Of a stretch of 14,222 bases of DNA, positions 12,528 to 14,222 are shown one piece after another. The stretch is from UMGS1613 sp963616135 (GTDB taxonomy: Bacteria; Bacillota_I; Bacilli_A; RF39; UBA660). Below the pieces are notes generated by a model that saw nothing but the letters and a program-made list of their open reading frames with translations, searched no databases and was not told the DNA's origin. The position numbers and the translations under genes were made by a program. The DNA is taken from assembly GCA_963616135.1 (NCBI GenBank), contig CAVEJT010000029.1:1-14222 (forward strand), in the 5' to 3' direction. Numbering within the stretch: position 1 is the first letter of the stretch; each line of letters starts with the position of its first letter.

Positions 12528-13970
12528 ATTATACATACCTATTAATAATAGAATTAAACCAATATATACTATATATTTATATACATGTATTTCCCTTTTT
12601 CCTGTATTTGGAACTTCTACTATTAAATTGTTATCATCCTCATTACTTTCATTAATTATAGTTTCTTTTTTAGTATTTATTAAATTATATTCATACTTTC
12701 TATTTTCAGTTATACTGATATAAAAATCATCAACAAAATTATAACCCTCAACACCTTTTATTTGTTTAATATAGTAATTACCATATTCTAAATTAATATC
12801 TATCAAGCCATTATTAGTTTCATACCTACCTATTAATATATTATTATTATATATTTCAAATATAGCTCCATCTTCTTTTAAATTATCATAAAACTTATTT
12901 ATAATTACATTACCTGTTATAACTTGTTCATATGAATTAATAACTATATTTTTACTTTCTTTACTAATACTTATATCATAACTTGTTAAATCTAAATTAT
13001 AACCATTACTAGGAATCATTTCCTTAACAACATAATCACCAAATGGAATACTATCTATATAACCTATCCCGAATTCATTAGTTTCAACCGTATACACTAA
13101 ATTATTATTTTTGTAAATACCATACACAGCGCCTTTTAATGTAGCTTCTCTTCTTAATGAATTTTCACTATCTATTTTATTTATAGTAATACTACCATTA
13201 CTAACCTCTATACCAATAGAAAAAGTTATATCATTAAGCCTACCTGGATATATAACAGATTGATAGCCAGGATAATCATATAAGATATAATTATTTGGAT
13301 TTATATCCTTTTTTATGAATTTAATCTCATAATTACCTGTTTTATCAGTTTTTATTTTTAATTTATTATTTTCTATACTAACATCTAATTCGCTATCTAA
13401 TATTTCAAAATTATTTAAAACATTATTTGTATCAACTATTTCATATGTATTATTGGTAGTATATTCATAATGATTATTATAGAAACTAGGTAAAATATAA
13501 TAATTGTTTATTAAGTTTTTAATCTCTTTTATTTCATCAGTATAAATATTCAATCTATTACCATATGGAGCATCTACAAAAAATATATCATCCTGACCTA
13601 GAGCCTCCCATATCAAATACTGTGTTATACCATACCATTTTAAATCAGTATGACCAGAATATCCATATCCAAAATAAGAAATTAATTTAATATTTTCCAA
13701 CACTTTATCAGGAATATCAAAAAATGGTAAATTTTCAGTAAACTCATTATAATTCACCTTAGTATTTAAATAAAGGTATGGATTTATGCAATAAGTTATA
13801 TTACCACTATCATTAGTCATAATATGCATATAATTACTATATGAAAGATTACCTTTATGAGTTTCTACATAGAAATTAGGAATCCTATCACCCAAATAAA
13901 ATTTACTCCCTGCATTAACACGTAATATAATACTAAACAAAACTATAAAAACAAACAAAATCTTTTTCAT
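12504..13970 (-). CDS. Sortase-anchored surface protein: thioester domain plus two SpaA/Cna-B-like domains
   Basis: A predicted cell-wall adhesin of 488 residues. The signal peptide is residues 1-20 (MKKILFVFIVLFSIILRVNA). The thioester-type domain spans about 25-255. Its likely Cys-Gln bond partners are C61 (TYCINP), the only cysteine of the protein, and Q117 in TQYLIWEALG, the family's TQxxxW signature. The first SpaA-like domain (about 258-350) has a complete isopeptide set: K265, catalytic E317 (FGDYVVKEMIPSNGY) and N345. The second (about 352-433) has K359 and N432, but the glutamate position is Q403 (YIKQIKGVEGY). The sorting signal is VPNTG (453-457), followed by a TM helix and the tail MYNKKTTHVK. 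Thioester domains in pathogens attach covalently to host surfaces; the target here is unknown. Start at 13968-13970 with AAAGGAG, giving the signal peptide, is chosen over the upstream frame extension. No strong promoter is visible. Confidence 0.88.
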   Translation of the reverse strand: MKKILFVFIVLFSIILRVNAGSKFYLGDRIPNFYVETHKGNLSYSNYMHIMTNDSGNITYCINPYLYLNTKVNYNEFTENLPFFDIPDKVLENIKLISYFGYGYSGHTDLKWYGITQYLIWEALGQDDIFFVDAPYGNRLNIYTDEIKEIKNLINNYYILPSFYNNHYEYTTNNTYEIVDTNNVLNNFEILDSELDVSIENNKLKIKTDKTGNYEIKFIKKDINPNNYILYDYPGYQSVIYPGRLNDITFSIGIEVSNGSITINKIDSENSLRREATLKGAVYGIYKNNNLVYTVETNEFGIGYIDSIPFGDYVVKEMIPSNGYNLDLTSYDISISKESKNIVINSYEQVITGNVIINKFYDNLKEDGAIFEIYNNNILIGRYETNNGLIDINLEYGNYYIKQIKGVEGYNFVDDFYISITENRKYEYNLINTKKETIINESNEDDNNLIVEVPNTGKREIHVYKYIVYIGLILLLIGMYNKKTTHVK

Positions 13971-14100
13971 AAAATCTCCTTTCAATATACTTTTATCATA
14001 TAAATTAAAATATATCAAAAATCAATTTTTTTGCTTTTGTAATAGAAAAAACACATTTATTTAGAAAGTACATACAATTTTTTTATTTTCTAATCTTTAT

Positions 14101-14140
14101 AAAAGAAAAAATAGAAATTCTATATAAAATTTCTATTTTT
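14101..14140 (-). terminator. Intrinsic terminator of the right-edge gene
   Basis: On the minus strand AAAAATAGAAAT (14140-14129) pairs perfectly with ATTTCTATTTTT (14118-14107) around a 10-nt loop, and TCTTTT follows. It lies 6 nt beyond the stop codon of the edge gene and upstream of the adhesin gene. The rest of the intergenic region (14019-14100) shows only AT-rich sequence. Confidence 0.8.
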
Positions 14141-14145
14141 ACAAA

Positions 14146-14222
14146 TTATTTATATAATTTTTTTTGATTAATACTTTTAGATAATTTATACGTATCTTCT
14201 AAAATTATATATTCTTCATTAG
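14146..14222 (-). CDS. C-terminal end of an unidentified gene entering from the right
   Basis: One minus-strand frame is open from the window edge to TAA at 14146-14148, giving 24 complete residues: NEEYIILEDTYKLSKS followed by INQKKLYK. A strong terminator directly follows the stop, which supports a true gene end. The other two minus-strand frames close within a few codons of the edge. The family cannot be told from this tail. Confidence 0.55.
   Translation of the reverse strand, partial: NEEYIILEDTYKLSKSINQKKLYK

Noticed and set aside
13985..14036. Possible adhesin promoter (TTGATT with TATATG at 17 bp on the minus strand)
   Set aside because: Only a weak -10 match in very AT-rich DNA where several equal alternatives exist; not supportable as a specific site.
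1..14222. CRISPR arrays, tRNA or rRNA genes, insertion sequences, prophage or a dedicated defence system
   Set aside because: No spaced direct repeats, cloverleaf-type sequence, transposase core or defence-gene motif was seen; apart from the unknown genes reported, the content is housekeeping and surface functions.

Overview
This window is strongly AT-rich (mostly A/T third codon positions) and looks like a chromosomal segment of an anaerobic, low-GC Gram-positive bacterium in or near the class Bacilli. The evidence is ezrA (a Firmicutes cell-division gene), RNase J, a T-box riboswitch, a sortase-anchored surface protein, GGAGG-type ribosome binding sites and a PerR-like regulator paired with rubrerythrin. 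Tryptophan is encoded by TGG and one gene ends in TGA, so the standard bacterial code fits and the Mycoplasma code does not. A gut-type uncultured lineage (RF39-like or Erysipelotrichales-like) is my inference; no marker in the window proves it.

Layout. The left edge (1-69, +) is the tail of a gene that resembles the C-terminus of Rpn/PD-(D/E)XK transposase-like nucleases. Next come two minus-strand membrane-protein genes, a six-TM DUF308/HdeD-like protein and a four-TM protein with a long Gln/Pro-rich tail. A peroxide-defence operon follows (2729 to 1792, -): a Fur/PerR-family regulator and rubrerythrin behind a consensus-like promoter, with a perfect 19-bp palindrome over the start site. 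A T-box operon (about 6592 to 2758, -) carries an unknown 184-residue protein, threonyl-tRNA synthetase without its TGS domain, a two-TM protein with a possible PH-like cytoplasmic domain, and a small two-TM protein. Upstream of it lies thyA-dfrA-ezrA (9950 to 6601, -): the thymidylate/folate cycle plus the FtsZ-ring regulator EzrA.

The strand switches at 9905-10134, where back-to-back promoters drive thyA leftward and rpsD rightward. rpsD (ribosomal protein S4) has a structured leader of about 140 nt that is probably autoregulatory. It is followed by its terminator and by an RNase J gene with its own promoter. RNase J converges on a surface protein gene (12504-13970, -) encoding a signal peptide, a thioester domain, two SpaA/Cna-B-like domains and a VPNTG sorting signal. 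The two stop codons are interleaved inside one shared hairpin terminator. The right edge (14146-14222, -) is the tail of an unidentified gene followed by its terminator.

The genome is compact: most terminators begin inside the last codons of the gene they end, several genes overlap or lie within 11 nt of each other, and no gap exceeds 300 bp. I see no tRNA, rRNA, CRISPR array, insertion sequence or phage genes. Most of the window is ordinary housekeeping. The less ordinary items are the gene content of the T-box operon, the adhesin whose second SpaA domain lacks its catalytic glutamate, the thymidylate synthase with an altered active-site loop, and the pseudoknot-capable rpsD leader.
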